The position numbers and the translations under genes were made by a program. From the NCBI RefSeq assembly GCF_900110345.1, contig NZ_FODJ01000001.1, positions 1 through 64,000 on the forward strand: 64,000 nt of DNA, in the 5' to 3' direction. Shown piece after piece: positions 23,805 to 32,978 of this stretch (within the stretch, counting starts at the first letter, position 1; every line of letters begins with the position of its first letter). The notes beneath the pieces were generated by a model that saw only the letters and a program-made list of their open reading frames with translations, did no database searches and was not told where the DNA came from. The DNA is from Amphibacillus marinus. GTDB taxonomy: Bacteria > Bacillota > Bacilli > Bacillales > Amphibacillaceae.

Positions 23805-25495
23805 TGATCTGGCGGCATAGGGTTTGGAAAATATGGTTGGTCACGCTCTCCATATTTATTGTCGTTTTTGCTGTTTTCTCATATTTTTTAACGTTACAGG
23901 CAAATAATCAAGCATTAGAAGATGCAAATGAGCAATTAACTGTTTACGTTGAGGGCATGCATAACCTATACCTTAATGGTGACTGGCCGTTAGATGGGTA
24001 TGAGTTATCGTATCCTAATCAAACAACAATAATGATATCAGGTCCTTCTACTGCTGCAGCAGATATATTAAGTGAATTTAATCAATCCATTGATGTTATG
24101 CAAGATAGTGGTACAATTGCTGAACAAATTGTTATTCATAATCAAGAAATGTTAGCAGTAGCCATGATAGAGTCAGAACTTGTTGTCGTCGCCTATCAGC
24201 CAATTGCAATGGCTATTGAAGCTTATCGTTCAGTTTTGTGGTCGCCAATAACTGTGTTCACCATTGTTTTACTCGCTATTACTTTATTAGCGTATTTACT
24301 TAACCGTAGTATTAGTCGACCGCTCCAACACTTTAGAAAGCTTGCTCTTGAAATGGCCACTGGTGAGACTGTCACGAAAATGCCCATTGAGGCTCATGAT
24401 GAGTTTGGCGAGTTATCAATGGCTTTTAATCGAATGGTTCGCCAATTAAATAATCGAATTAGTGGGCTCTTGCATGAGAAACACATTCTTCATAGTGTAA
24501 TTGGATCGATGCGTGACGGCGTTATGACAATGAACTTAGATGGCGATATTTTTTTAATTAATGATCAGGCGAAGCGCTTTTTAGCTGATGCTAACTTTGA
24601 AAGTAATCACAATGGCTTGGATCGCTTACCAGAAAAGTTAAACGAGTATTTAGCTTTAACGATTTCCGAGCAAACGGTTAAAGTATATTCGCTTATTATA
24701 CAAGGGCGTAATTGGGAGCTTGTTATGGCTCCGTTATACGAGGATCAACGGATTAGAGGAGTGGTCTCGATTGTGAGGGATACAACTGAGCAGTATCAAT
24801 TAAATCAGTTAAGAGAATCATTTATTGCAAATGTTTCCCACGAACTGAGAACGCCAATTGCTCTTATGCAAGGCTATAGTGAAGCAATTGTCGATGGTGT
24901 AGCAGAGACAATTAATGATCAGCGAGAATTAGCTGCAATTATAAGAGATGAATCACTTAGAATGGGTCGACTAGTTAATGATTTGTTAAATTTGGCTAAA
25001 ATGAAATCTGGTCAGCTTCAATTAGATGTTAAGCAGCATGATGTTACCAAATTTCTAAATCGCATCAAACGAAAATTTTTAGGGATGGTCACGGATAAAG
25101 CAATTACCTTTAAAATTTCACTTGATCCCGACGCATGTGAAGGTTATTTTGATTATGATCGCCTTGAGCAAGTATTGACAAATCTTATTGACAACGGAAT
25201 AAGGCATACAGCTTCAGGAGGATCTTTGCGGTTGAAAGTTATCAATAGCAAGCGCTTCTTGGAATTTAAATTATCAGATACAGGATCGGGTATTCCAGAG
25301 CAAGACCTACCATTTATCTTTGAACGATTTTATATGGCGGATAAATCAAGGGCGAAAAACTCAAATAAAAAAGGAACAGGTCTTGGATTAGCTATCGCTA
25401 AACAAATTGTCAATGCGCATGGTGGCGAGATAACGGTACAAAGTATTCTTAGTAAAGGAACTACATTTAAATTTACTATTCCAAACGAAGTGTAA
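23804..25495 (+). CDS. resE: Sensor histidine kinase ResE
   Basis: This 563-residue membrane kinase has TM1 near 10-28, an extracytoplasmic sensor region to about 148, TM2 near 149-168, a HAMP linker, a PAS domain (about 225-330), the phospho-acceptor in VSHELRTPIALMQGYSE (H346) and the ATPase blocks NLIDNGIRHT, DTGSGIPEQD and GTGLGLAIA. It is slightly shorter than B. subtilis ResE (589). It is coupled to resD, and the cobalamin riboswitch begins only two bases after its stop. Confidence 0.92.
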   Translation: MIWRHRVWKIWLVTLSIFIVVFAVFSYFLTLQANNQALEDANEQLTVYVEGMHNLYLNGDWPLDGYELSYPNQTTIMISGPSTAAADILSEFNQSIDVMQDSGTIAEQIVIHNQEMLAVAMIESELVVVAYQPIAMAIEAYRSVLWSPITVFTIVLLAITLLAYLLNRSISRPLQHFRKLALEMATGETVTKMPIEAHDEFGELSMAFNRMVRQLNNRISGLLHEKHILHSVIGSMRDGVMTMNLDGDIFLINDQAKRFLADANFESNHNGLDRLPEKLNEYLALTISEQTVKVYSLIIQGRNWELVMAPLYEDQRIRGVVSIVRDTTEQYQLNQLRESFIANVSHELRTPIALMQGYSEAIVDGVAETINDQRELAAIIRDESLRMGRLVNDLLNLAKMKSGQLQLDVKQHDVTKFLNRIKRKFLGMVTDKAITFKISLDPDACEGYFDYDRLEQVLTNLIDNGIRHTASGGSLRLKVINSKRFLEFKLSDTGSGIPEQDLPFIFERFYMADKSRAKNSNKKGTGLGLAIAKQIVNAHGGEITVQSILSKGTTFKFTIPNEV

Positions 25496-25497
25496 CA

Positions 25498-25635
25498 TGG
25501 TGTATAACAGGGAATTTGGTGGAAAACCAAAGCTGTCCTCGCAACTGTAATTAGGATCGAAAGGATTTGTTGGCTGTATTTAAACAATATGGGAACGGAT
25601 CAAATTAGATTGCTATAAGCCAGGAGACCTACCAT
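25498..25635 (+). promoter_or_regulatory. Cobalamin (AdoCbl) riboswitch
   Basis: The conserved core is present in order: AACAGGGAA, GGTGGAAAACC, GCTGTCCTCGCAACTGTAA and the B12 box AAGCCAGGAGACCTACC. Closing helix P1 is ATGGT (25498-25502) with ACCAT (25631-25635). Downstream, AGGATTGAGCGT can pair with ACGTTTAATCCT with G-U pairs, and TCCT there can alternatively reach the GGAGGA ribosome binding site, so control of translation is plausible. It precedes the DUF4430 lipoprotein gene. Confidence 0.92.
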
Positions 25636-25740
25636 TCGCACGTCATAACCAAATACAACGAAAAAAATGCTTCGAGGATTGAGCGTTTATCAAATTGAGC
25701 GATAGTACGTTTAATCCTTCAAAAATTGGAGGAGTTTTAT

Positions 25741-26103
25741 ATGAAAAAGATTTTATTAGCAATGTCTTTCCTAGTCATGCTGGTCGGGTGTCAATCAGGT
25801 GAATTAAATCAAGGAAATGATATCGAAGTTTCAATCATTATTTCACTTGACAATGAAGAAGAAGTTATAAGTGAAGACAGTATTAGGGTTAGTGATGGAG
25901 CTAATTTACTTTCAGTCTTAGAAGAGAATTATGAGATTGAGGTTACTGATGATGGGTTTATTACAGCAATTGAAGGCTACGAGCAATTTGATAATCACTA
26001 TTGGTTTTATGAGGTAAATAATGAGGAAGCAAATGTTGGAGCCGGAGATTATGAGTTAAGTGATGGGGATAGTGTGCATTTTGATCTTCATTCATGGGAG
26101 TAA
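25741..26103 (+). CDS. DUF4430 (transcobalamin-like) lipoprotein under a B12 riboswitch
   Basis: This 120-residue lipoprotein has signal peptide MKKILLAMSFLVMLVGC with the lipobox LVGC (C17), then a single DUF4430-type domain (about 28-120) with the hallmark pattern ANLLSVLEEN, ITAIEGYEQF, HYWFYEVNNEEANVGAGDYE and DGDSVHFDLHSW. The domain is related to the C-terminal domain of intrinsic factor and transcobalamin, which contacts corrinoids. The start is set by GGAGGAG seven bases upstream. With the riboswitch and the adjacent S component, a surface cobalamin-binding role is inferred. Confidence 0.85.
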   Translation: MKKILLAMSFLVMLVGCQSGELNQGNDIEVSIIISLDNEEEVISEDSIRVSDGANLLSVLEENYEIEVTDDGFITAIEGYEQFDNHYWFYEVNNEEANVGAGDYELSDGDSVHFDLHSWE

Positions 26104-26105
26104 GC

Positions 26106-26636
26106 ATGAGGGGCAATCTCTATAAATTAACGCTTATTTCAGTTTTAGCTGCAATTTGTATTGTAGGCAGGCTTGCGTTTCAACACCTGCCCAATGTCCA
26201 ACCAGTGACTGCCATTATAATCTTGTCTGCCTATTTTCTTGGGCCGATTTCTGGTGTCATGCTGGCAATTTTAACGGTCTATTTAACCAATATTACGCTG
26301 GGTATGGGACTTTGGACTATTTGGCAAATAACAGCCTGGTCGTTGATAGCACTGCTTTCTGCTATGCTTAAGAAGATACCCGTTATTCCACCTGCCTATT
26401 GTCTTGTACCGATGGCTTTTGGGGCGGGCATCTTATATGGTTTCTTTTTTAGTGTTGTAAATTTTGTCATTGCAGGCCGTTTTTGGCCATACTATTTAGC
26501 GGGCTTGCCATTCGACATTAGTCATGCCGTGGGTAATGTTATTTTTATTGCTTTATTATACCGCCCACTTGCCAAAATTTTTGCACAATATCATAAGAAA
26601 ATAAAAAGGCTTAATAACGACAGAAAATGGTCATAA
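26106..26636 (+). CDS. ECF transporter S component, predicted cobalamin uptake
   Basis: This 176-residue integral membrane protein has about five or six hydrophobic segments, no ATPase motif and a basic C-terminus (KKIKRLNNDRK). The N-terminal segment (YKLTLISVLAAICIVGRLAF) and Gly/Pro-containing loops match substrate-specific S components of energy-coupling-factor importers. No EcfA or EcfT gene is near, so it would use a shared module encoded elsewhere. The preferred ATG 26106 follows GGGAG; the alternative ATG 26094 overlaps the upstream gene. Substrate is inferred from the riboswitch and lipoprotein partner. Confidence 0.8.
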   Translation: MRGNLYKLTLISVLAAICIVGRLAFQHLPNVQPVTAIIILSAYFLGPISGVMLAILTVYLTNITLGMGLWTIWQITAWSLIALLSAMLKKIPVIPPAYCLVPMAFGAGILYGFFFSVVNFVIAGRFWPYYLAGLPFDISHAVGNVIFIALLYRPLAKIFAQYHKKIKRLNNDRKWS

Positions 26637-26848
26637 TTGCTAATACAAGTTCCAAATGCGCACATTAAGACAGAAATAGAGCATGTCGAGAATATTAATA
26701 CGCGCTGTCACTCAATGAAATCTTTGGTGTGCAACGCTAACGATCATATTGGTTATTAATCATTATCTACCATGAGCTAAAAAAAAAGAATATCAATAAA
26801 CATCCATTGTTTTATAGGGGCATATTAAATTGGACAATTATCTCCATA

Positions 26849-26893
26849 AAAAAAGCAGTAATGTGTATTACTTCAAGCATTGCTTTATTTTTT
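26849..26893. terminator. A/T-flanked stem-loop downstream of the S-component gene
   Basis: AAAGCAGTAATG pairs imperfectly with CATTGCTTT and is flanked by an A-run and a T-run. The rest of 26637-26976 shows no open frame with a ribosome binding site. Confidence 0.5.
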
Positions 26894-26976
26894 ATTAATA
26901 TTTTTGCTAAGTTAAACTTAGAACAATCTATTATAGTTTACTAAATAAAAAAATATTGCAAGAATTATATAGATTG

Positions 26977-27004
26977 TGTAACGTTAATAAAATTCGTACG
27001 ACTA
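26977..27004 (+). promoter_or_regulatory. ECF-type autoregulatory promoter of sigX
   Basis: TGTAAC (26977-26982), 16 bases, then CGACTA (26999-27004) matches the sigma-X promoter type (TGTAAC-N16/17-CGAC). It predicts self-activation of sigX as in B. subtilis. Confidence 0.8.
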
Positions 27005-27031
27005 ATAAAATGAAGACAGGGGGTCTTGCTT

Positions 27032-27544
27032 ATGGAGACCACATTCGATTCGCTTTATGAACAATACCATGACGATTTGTTTCAGTATGTCATTTATTTA
27101 GTTAAAAATCGACAAGTTGCTGAAGATATTGTGCAGGAGACTTATATAAAGGTTCTGAAATCGTATGATGGATTCCGCGGAGATAGCAGCGAGAAGACGT
27201 GGCTTTTTTCAATTGCAAGGCATACAGCAATGGATTATTTTCGTAAACAGCAGCGCCAGCAAGGGAAGTTGGCGAGTTTTTTTAATCGGACACAAGAGAT
27301 GGAGCGCATTAAAGATAAAGATCAGCTCCCCGAAGAAATTGCTTTACTAAAGGATGAGATGAAGCAAATATACCAGCTCTTAGATCAGTGTACACTAGAT
27401 CAAAAAAATGTACTCATTCTTCGGTATATCCAAACGCTGTCGATACACGAAACGGCGAGAATATTAGAGTGGTCAGAAAGTAAGGTTAAGACTACGCAAC
27501 ACCGTGCAATTAAGAAACTACAGCAGTTAATAGAATTAGACTAA
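27032..27544 (+). CDS. sigX: ECF RNA polymerase sigma factor SigX
   Basis: This 170-residue ECF sigma factor has region 2 (YEQYHDDLFQYVIYLVKNRQ, AEDIVQETYIKVLKSYDGF, EKTWLFSIARHTAMDYFRK) and region 4 (QKNVLILRYIQTLSIHETA, WSESKVKTTQHRAIKKL). SigX controls cell-envelope charge and antimicrobial-peptide resistance in B. subtilis. ATG 27032 fits the GGGGGT site better than TTG 27026. The anti-sigma gene follows after 15 bases. Confidence 0.9.
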   Translation: METTFDSLYEQYHDDLFQYVIYLVKNRQVAEDIVQETYIKVLKSYDGFRGDSSEKTWLFSIARHTAMDYFRKQQRQQGKLASFFNRTQEMERIKDKDQLPEEIALLKDEMKQIYQLLDQCTLDQKNVLILRYIQTLSIHETARILEWSESKVKTTQHRAIKKLQQLIELD

Positions 27545-27559
27545 AAGGGGTGATTAGTG

Positions 27560-28858
27560 ATGGATCGAAATGAAAAAGAGGACCAACTTATTGAGCAATT
27601 AAAGAAAATGCCCCAGATTAAAGACGATCTTAGTAAAGAGATGCTGCTAAAGCGAATTAACATTAATTTAAATAAGCAGGATCAGAAGCAAGATCGTCTC
27701 TGGTATAAGTGGTTTTTACCATCTGTCGCTAGTATAGCAATGGTCTTTATCTTAATTATAGTGGCACAACAAAATCTTTTTCAGGGTGATGATCAAATTA
27801 TGGAACGAACCACTTCTGATCGAGATATGTCTTTAAGAAGTGATTCAAATAATGATGAGGTGCAAATGTTTCTAGCAGATGAAGAAGAAAGTGGTTCGGC
27901 TACTGCTGATGAGGCGGATAACTATCAAAATGAAAATGACGGAGATGATCTAAATATCTTAGACTCAGCACGGATGGCTCTGCCTACTGAGGAAGATCAA
28001 CTTGTTTATTATGATCATGATTCTTTTGTTGATGCTGATGGCGTTGAAACTTTTACTGTGACTGTGGTAGATGTAAATGCAAATTTTGTTATTCCATTAA
28101 CGTTAATCTCGAGTTCATCAACTGGAGATCCTAATGATTATTATAGCCGAATTAATTCATTTCTAAGCGACGAAGCCATTGAGGAGCTCGGTATCTCTTT
28201 GTACCCATTTCAGGATATGTCGTTTGAATTTGGGTTTGATGGTAACGTCGTATACCTGACGGTGCCTGATGACTATCAATTTTCTGAGGGGACTTTTGCA
28301 GAAGGATTGTTAGACGAAGTATTAAGTATCATGTTTGCCGATTATGATGTTGATACTGTTATCCTTCAAACGGAATCTGGTCAGCAAGGAATAGAAATGA
28401 GTCATTCTGGTTTGGTGACCGAAATTGAATTATTAGACCAATTAGCTAATTCTGCTTACAAGATCTATCAGGCTAGTTCTGAGCGGTTATTGGTACCAAT
28501 AACAAGGTCTAGTGATGAAGGTTCTACCTTCAATACTATTGATGAGGCATTTGCTGAAATGCAGGTGGATCAATCGGATTCTTATTTAACTGCCTCTATT
28601 CCCGCTGAGGTCGTTGATATTACTGTAGAACAAACAAGTAATGAACAGTTGACTGTCAAAATGGGCCCTTACCCTGATTTTGGCGATAATATTTTAACCA
28701 GTGAAATGATTGAAGCTATTTTAATGACAGCCAAAAGCTTTGGTTTTCAAGAGGTTGCTTTTGAAATAGACGGTATTAATGGAGAAGTGGGGCGCTTTAA
28801 TTTAAATGAAGCTGTTCCTGTGCCAGATGGGATAAATGCGAAATTAATTGCTGATTAA
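27560..28858 (+). CDS. rsiX: Anti-sigma-X factor RsiX
   Basis: This single-pass membrane protein of 432 residues has a cytoplasmic N-terminus (about 1-50), one transmembrane segment (WFLPSVASIAMVFILIIVAQ, 51-70), an acidic Ser/Asp-rich linker (about 80-130) and a large extracytoplasmic domain. The layout and the position after sigX identify it as the anti-sigma factor that sequesters SigX. It is longer than B. subtilis RsiX (about 368); the excess lies in the acidic linker and outer domain. A GTG three bases upstream is an equally possible start. Confidence 0.85.
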   Translation: MDRNEKEDQLIEQLKKMPQIKDDLSKEMLLKRININLNKQDQKQDRLWYKWFLPSVASIAMVFILIIVAQQNLFQGDDQIMERTTSDRDMSLRSDSNNDEVQMFLADEEESGSATADEADNYQNENDGDDLNILDSARMALPTEEDQLVYYDHDSFVDADGVETFTVTVVDVNANFVIPLTLISSSSTGDPNDYYSRINSFLSDEAIEELGISLYPFQDMSFEFGFDGNVVYLTVPDDYQFSEGTFAEGLLDEVLSIMFADYDVDTVILQTESGQQGIEMSHSGLVTEIELLDQLANSAYKIYQASSERLLVPITRSSDEGSTFNTIDEAFAEMQVDQSDSYLTASIPAEVVDITVEQTSNEQLTVKMGPYPDFGDNILTSEMIEAILMTAKSFGFQEVAFEIDGINGEVGRFNLNEAVPVPDGINAKLIAD

Positions 28859-28862
28859 AAAC

Positions 28863-28911
28863 AAAAGATCTAAGTTAATCTTGTGAAAAAAGATTAATTT
28901 AGATCTTTTTT
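28863..28911. terminator. Bidirectional terminator between rsiX and fer
   Basis: A long stem (AAGATCTAAGTTAATCTT with AAGATTAATTTAGATCTT, G-U pair included) flanked by A-run and T-run lies between converging genes. Confidence 0.85.
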
Positions 28912-28947
28912 GCTTCTGTGTATTTTGGGAGAATTATCCTACCAACT

Positions 28948-29606
<659 letters not shown>

Positions 29607-29635
29607 TTGGCATTTTCAGCCCTTATTGTTATGAT
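29607..29635 (+). promoter_or_regulatory. Sigma-A promoter of ypbB-recQ
   Basis: TTGGCA (29607-29612) and TATGAT (29630-29635) are separated by 17 bases, and the ypbB start codon is 33 bases downstream. Confidence 0.7.
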
Positions 29636-29668
29636 GGATACAGTTTATAAAGAGGAAGAGTGGGTTAG

Positions 29669-30718
29669 ATGTTAAGATATCTTATTCTTTTCTGTTTTAA
29701 TAGAATTGGGGAGCAGCGCACAGTTGCTTCAATCTATCACATTCTAACAGGCAGGAGATCTGCACAAACAATTCAAGATGTACATTTATATCAATTAACA
29801 AACTTTTATGGTGCTACCAAATCATTAACTAGAGTGCAGTTTACCAATATTATTAAGGAGCTGATTGCACAGAATTATTTAAATGAAAGGGACCAGAGTC
29901 TAGTCGTTCTAACGGCACAAGCAAAAAACTATTTGGTTAAAGAGCAAGATAAGTACCCCATTCATTACTTACAGGGGCTAAAATATGTTGATATAATGGA
30001 TGGCTTTATTGCACGGTTCCATTTAGCAGTTCAGACTTATTCCAATCTAGTCATGAAGAATAAAACCTTTCGACCAATTAGTGATGATGAAACAGTTCAA
30101 CATTGGGTTAAACAGAACTTTCATCAAAATCGACAGGAGTTGCGCTATTGGCTAAGAGGAATACACAATGAATTGCTCTCATTTCTAAACGCTTTAGATA
30201 ATGAAATGTATGCAATGCTATTCGTTGATCGATTATCTGGATACCAGCAAGCAGGTTATTCAATTCAACAACTGGCAAGGATCTATCAAATTGAGGAACC
30301 AGAAATAGAACTTATTCTAGTCCTGCTGTTCCATAAGCTATTAACGTTTGCTGAGACCAATCAACTTTCAACAGTACGCACATTTGTTGAAGATTTAAAT
30401 CTTAGAAAAAATAACCGCTTTTTGACTAAATCTGCTCAAATTACGTTACGGTTACTAGAAAGTGACTACACGATTGCTCAAATTGCACAAAAGAGGAAGT
30501 TAAAAAGAGCCACAATTGAGGACCATATTATTGAACTAACCTATGCTTATTACCCATTTCGAATTCATACATTTATTGACCAAAGTAGCTTAGAAAACAT
30601 AACCCTCACCATAGCAAAATTGCCGAATCATAAGCTTTCTTTGATTAAACAAGCGCTACATAATAACTATAGTTATTTTCAAATTCGTTTAGCATTAGTT
30701 CATTTTCATAATTTATAG
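29669..30718 (+). CDS. ypbB: Helix-turn-helix protein YpbB, RecQ partner gene
   Basis: This 349-residue protein is largely helical, with a C-terminal HTH-like block around 265-295 (RLLESDYTIAQIAQKRKLKR, ATIEDHIIELTYAY) typical of YpbB and of the helix-turn-helix that follows RecQ-family helicases. It is encoded seven bases before recQ's reading frame, an order conserved in Bacillus. A DNA- or helicase-associated role is inferred; biochemical function is unknown. Confidence 0.75.
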   Translation: MLRYLILFCFNRIGEQRTVASIYHILTGRRSAQTIQDVHLYQLTNFYGATKSLTRVQFTNIIKELIAQNYLNERDQSLVVLTAQAKNYLVKEQDKYPIHYLQGLKYVDIMDGFIARFHLAVQTYSNLVMKNKTFRPISDDETVQHWVKQNFHQNRQELRYWLRGIHNELLSFLNALDNEMYAMLFVDRLSGYQQAGYSIQQLARIYQIEEPEIELILVLLFHKLLTFAETNQLSTVRTFVEDLNLRKNNRFLTKSAQITLRLLESDYTIAQIAQKRKLKRATIEDHIIELTYAYYPFRIHTFIDQSSLENITLTIAKLPNHKLSLIKQALHNNYSYFQIRLALVHFHNL

Positions 30719-30736
30719 ATAGGAGTGACGGAATTC

Positions 30737-32269
30737 ATGCAACTAGAGCAAGAGCTGTCAAACCGCTTTGGTTTTAATTCTTTTAGGCAAGGTCAAAAAG
30801 AAATTATTATGGACGTCCTAGCTGGAAATAATGTATTAGCTACACTCCCGACTGGGGTAGGGAAATCCCTATGCTTCCAGTTGCCTGGGCTGATGATGGA
30901 TGGACCTGTCGTGGTGGTGACCCCTTTAATTTCGCTGATGGAGGATCAGGTTAAAGAATTAAAAATGAAGGGTTTTAAAAATGCTGTAGCTGTCAATAGC
31001 TTTAATACGATTGAAGAAAGAAAACAAATTATTCAAACGCTGGCAACGTATAAATTTATTTACCTCTCACCGGAAATTTTACAAAATAATTTTCTAGTTA
31101 CTGAACTTGCCCTAATTAAACCGGCGCTTTTTGTAATTGACGAGGCGCATTGCATCTCCCAATGGGGACATGAGTTTAGACCAGCCTATCTTAAATTAAA
31201 TACCATTATTAAGTTACTAGGAAGTCCTATTACACTTGCATTAACTGCAACGGCAACACCAGAAGTACAACAGGATATTATCAATCAGTTAACTGGAGTA
31301 AAGTTTAAGTGTCACATTTATCCAATTGACAGGCCCAATTTATCTTTCATTGTTAAGAAGGTAAAGCATACGGCTGATAAAGATAAGCAGATTGTGGAAC
31401 TGTGTAATAGCTTTCATGTTCCAACCATGATTTACTTTTCAAGTAAAAGAGAAACCGAGCGTGTCTGTAATCACCTTGCACAGCACTGTCCGCAATTAAA
31501 TGTTGCGTTTTATCATGGTGATGTACCTACAACCGAGCGAATTTTAATCCAAGAGCAGTTCATGAATAATCAGCTTGATACGATCTGCTGCACCAGCGCT
31601 TTCGGAATGGGGATTAATAAGCAAGATGTGCGACTTGTTATCCATTATCATTTGCCAGTTCAAATTGAGTCATTTATTCAAGAAGTCGGACGAGCTGGTA
31701 GAGATCAGTTACATAGTGTTAGTCTTACTCTTGTCGCACCCTATGATTACAGTATACCTAAGCATTTAATTGAGTCTGAGTTCCCCAGCAATGCTGGACT
31801 TACTGGTTTGTTCAATGATTTGCTAGAACTAGCCAATCAAAAAGCTGAGGGGGAAATCAACCCGGCAGAAATAATGAATAAATGGAATTTAAGTGAGGTT
31901 CAGTGGCGATTTGTAAAAAATTATCTTGAAAAAAAGCAAATCATAAACGATAATAAGGTTAATTCGAATACGACAAATTATAGCCAAATCCTTAAATATC
32001 TAACAGAAAAGATAGCAATACGTAAACGGCATAAATTCAAGCAGTTAGAACGGTTTTTTTCATGGATAAATACTGATGCGTGTAGACGAATACAGCTATA
32101 CCAACCGTTTCAATCTACAAAACCATTAGCTCAGTTTAGTTGCTGTGATTATTGTGGTTTTGCATTAAATCAGTGGGCGCCAGTAGTATCTCAATACGGT
32201 GTCAGTACCAGTTCATGGCAGATAAAGCTTACCAATATACTATTACCTTTTGATACTGAGTCAGGTTAA
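30737..32269 (+). CDS. recQ: RecQ-family ATP-dependent DNA helicase
   Basis: This 510-residue 3'-5' helicase of superfamily 2 carries Walker A TLPTGVGKSLC (about 36-46), DEAHCISQWGHEFRP (motif II plus the RecQ aromatic loop), LTATATP (III), FYHGDV, TSAFGMGINKQDVR and QEVGRAGRD (VI). A C-terminal zinc-binding region has CRRIQLYQ and CCDYCG. No HRDC domain follows, so this is the short (YpbC/RecS) form. ATG 30737 is used because AGGAGTG sits nine bases upstream. Confidence 0.93.
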   Translation: MQLEQELSNRFGFNSFRQGQKEIIMDVLAGNNVLATLPTGVGKSLCFQLPGLMMDGPVVVVTPLISLMEDQVKELKMKGFKNAVAVNSFNTIEERKQIIQTLATYKFIYLSPEILQNNFLVTELALIKPALFVIDEAHCISQWGHEFRPAYLKLNTIIKLLGSPITLALTATATPEVQQDIINQLTGVKFKCHIYPIDRPNLSFIVKKVKHTADKDKQIVELCNSFHVPTMIYFSSKRETERVCNHLAQHCPQLNVAFYHGDVPTTERILIQEQFMNNQLDTICCTSAFGMGINKQDVRLVIHYHLPVQIESFIQEVGRAGRDQLHSVSLTLVAPYDYSIPKHLIESEFPSNAGLTGLFNDLLELANQKAEGEINPAEIMNKWNLSEVQWRFVKNYLEKKQIINDNKVNSNTTNYSQILKYLTEKIAIRKRHKFKQLERFFSWINTDACRRIQLYQPFQSTKPLAQFSCCDYCGFALNQWAPVVSQYGVSTSSWQIKLTNILLPFDTESG

Positions 32270-32325
32270 GGTTTTGATGAATAAGCACGTATTAAATAAT
32301 GAAATAGAGTTGTGGAGGGCATGAT

Positions 32326-32931
32326 ATGAATGACTCACGTGAAGTTGAAGATCAAGATTTAATTAAACAATTGCAAGCTATTAATCAAGAAGATACAACT
32401 ATACAGGCTGACAACTCGGATCAAAAAGTGTTTCTTGGTCCTGAAAGTGCGGATGAGATCGATGTCTTAAACCTCCCCCCCAGAAGCCAAGTACATGATG
32501 AGGAGAATGCGCGGTTAAAATGGAAGGTTAGTTATGCTTTTGTCCGGTTTTTCGTTATCATTTTCATATTAATTGTTGTCTTAGTTCTAACGTTTAACTA
32601 TTGGGGGGAACATTTCTTTCCATCTAGTTCACCTTCTGAACAGCCGCGGAATCTTGTCGGCGATCAAGTTTTAGTTGTTAACGATTCAGCTATTTTATCT
32701 GAAGAAGTATCTCGTCAGCTTCAACTAGCTCCAAATGAAGATTCGCGTACATTGAGAGGGCGTTATTATTTAACAGGTGAAGATGACAGCCTTAACAGCA
32801 TCATTGACCGTTTCTATAAATCGGACAGTGCACTTCTTCCCTTACTGCTTGAGATTAATAAGCTTGAGGTAACAGCTGACTCACAGCTTGAAAAAAATTT
32901 GCGACTTTTTCTCCCAAATTTAAGTGAGTAA
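32326..32931 (+). CDS. ypbE: YpbE-like membrane protein with C-terminal LysM-type domain
   Basis: This 201-residue protein has an acidic cytoplasmic N-terminus (1-68), one transmembrane segment (AFVRFFVIIFILIVVLVLTF, 71-90) and an outer part ending in a LysM-like repeat (YYLTGEDDSLNSIIDRFYKS through LRLFLP, about 145-198). LysM binds peptidoglycan glycan chains, so the protein may connect membrane and wall. Its place after recQ corresponds to ypbE. Function is unproven. Confidence 0.68.
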   Translation: MNDSREVEDQDLIKQLQAINQEDTTIQADNSDQKVFLGPESADEIDVLNLPPRSQVHDEENARLKWKVSYAFVRFFVIIFILIVVLVLTFNYWGEHFFPSSSPSEQPRNLVGDQVLVVNDSAILSEEVSRQLQLAPNEDSRTLRGRYYLTGEDDSLNSIIDRFYKSDSALLPLLLEINKLEVTADSQLEKNLRLFLPNLSE

Positions 32932-32978
32932 GGTATTTAATCTTAATGGATTATCAAAATGTTGATAGGGGGGATTTA

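Noticed and set aside
26156-26371. Plus-strand 71-codon Cys-rich frame inside the S-component gene
   Set aside because: Overlaps the S component in another frame, no ribosome binding site, composition of a shadow frame.
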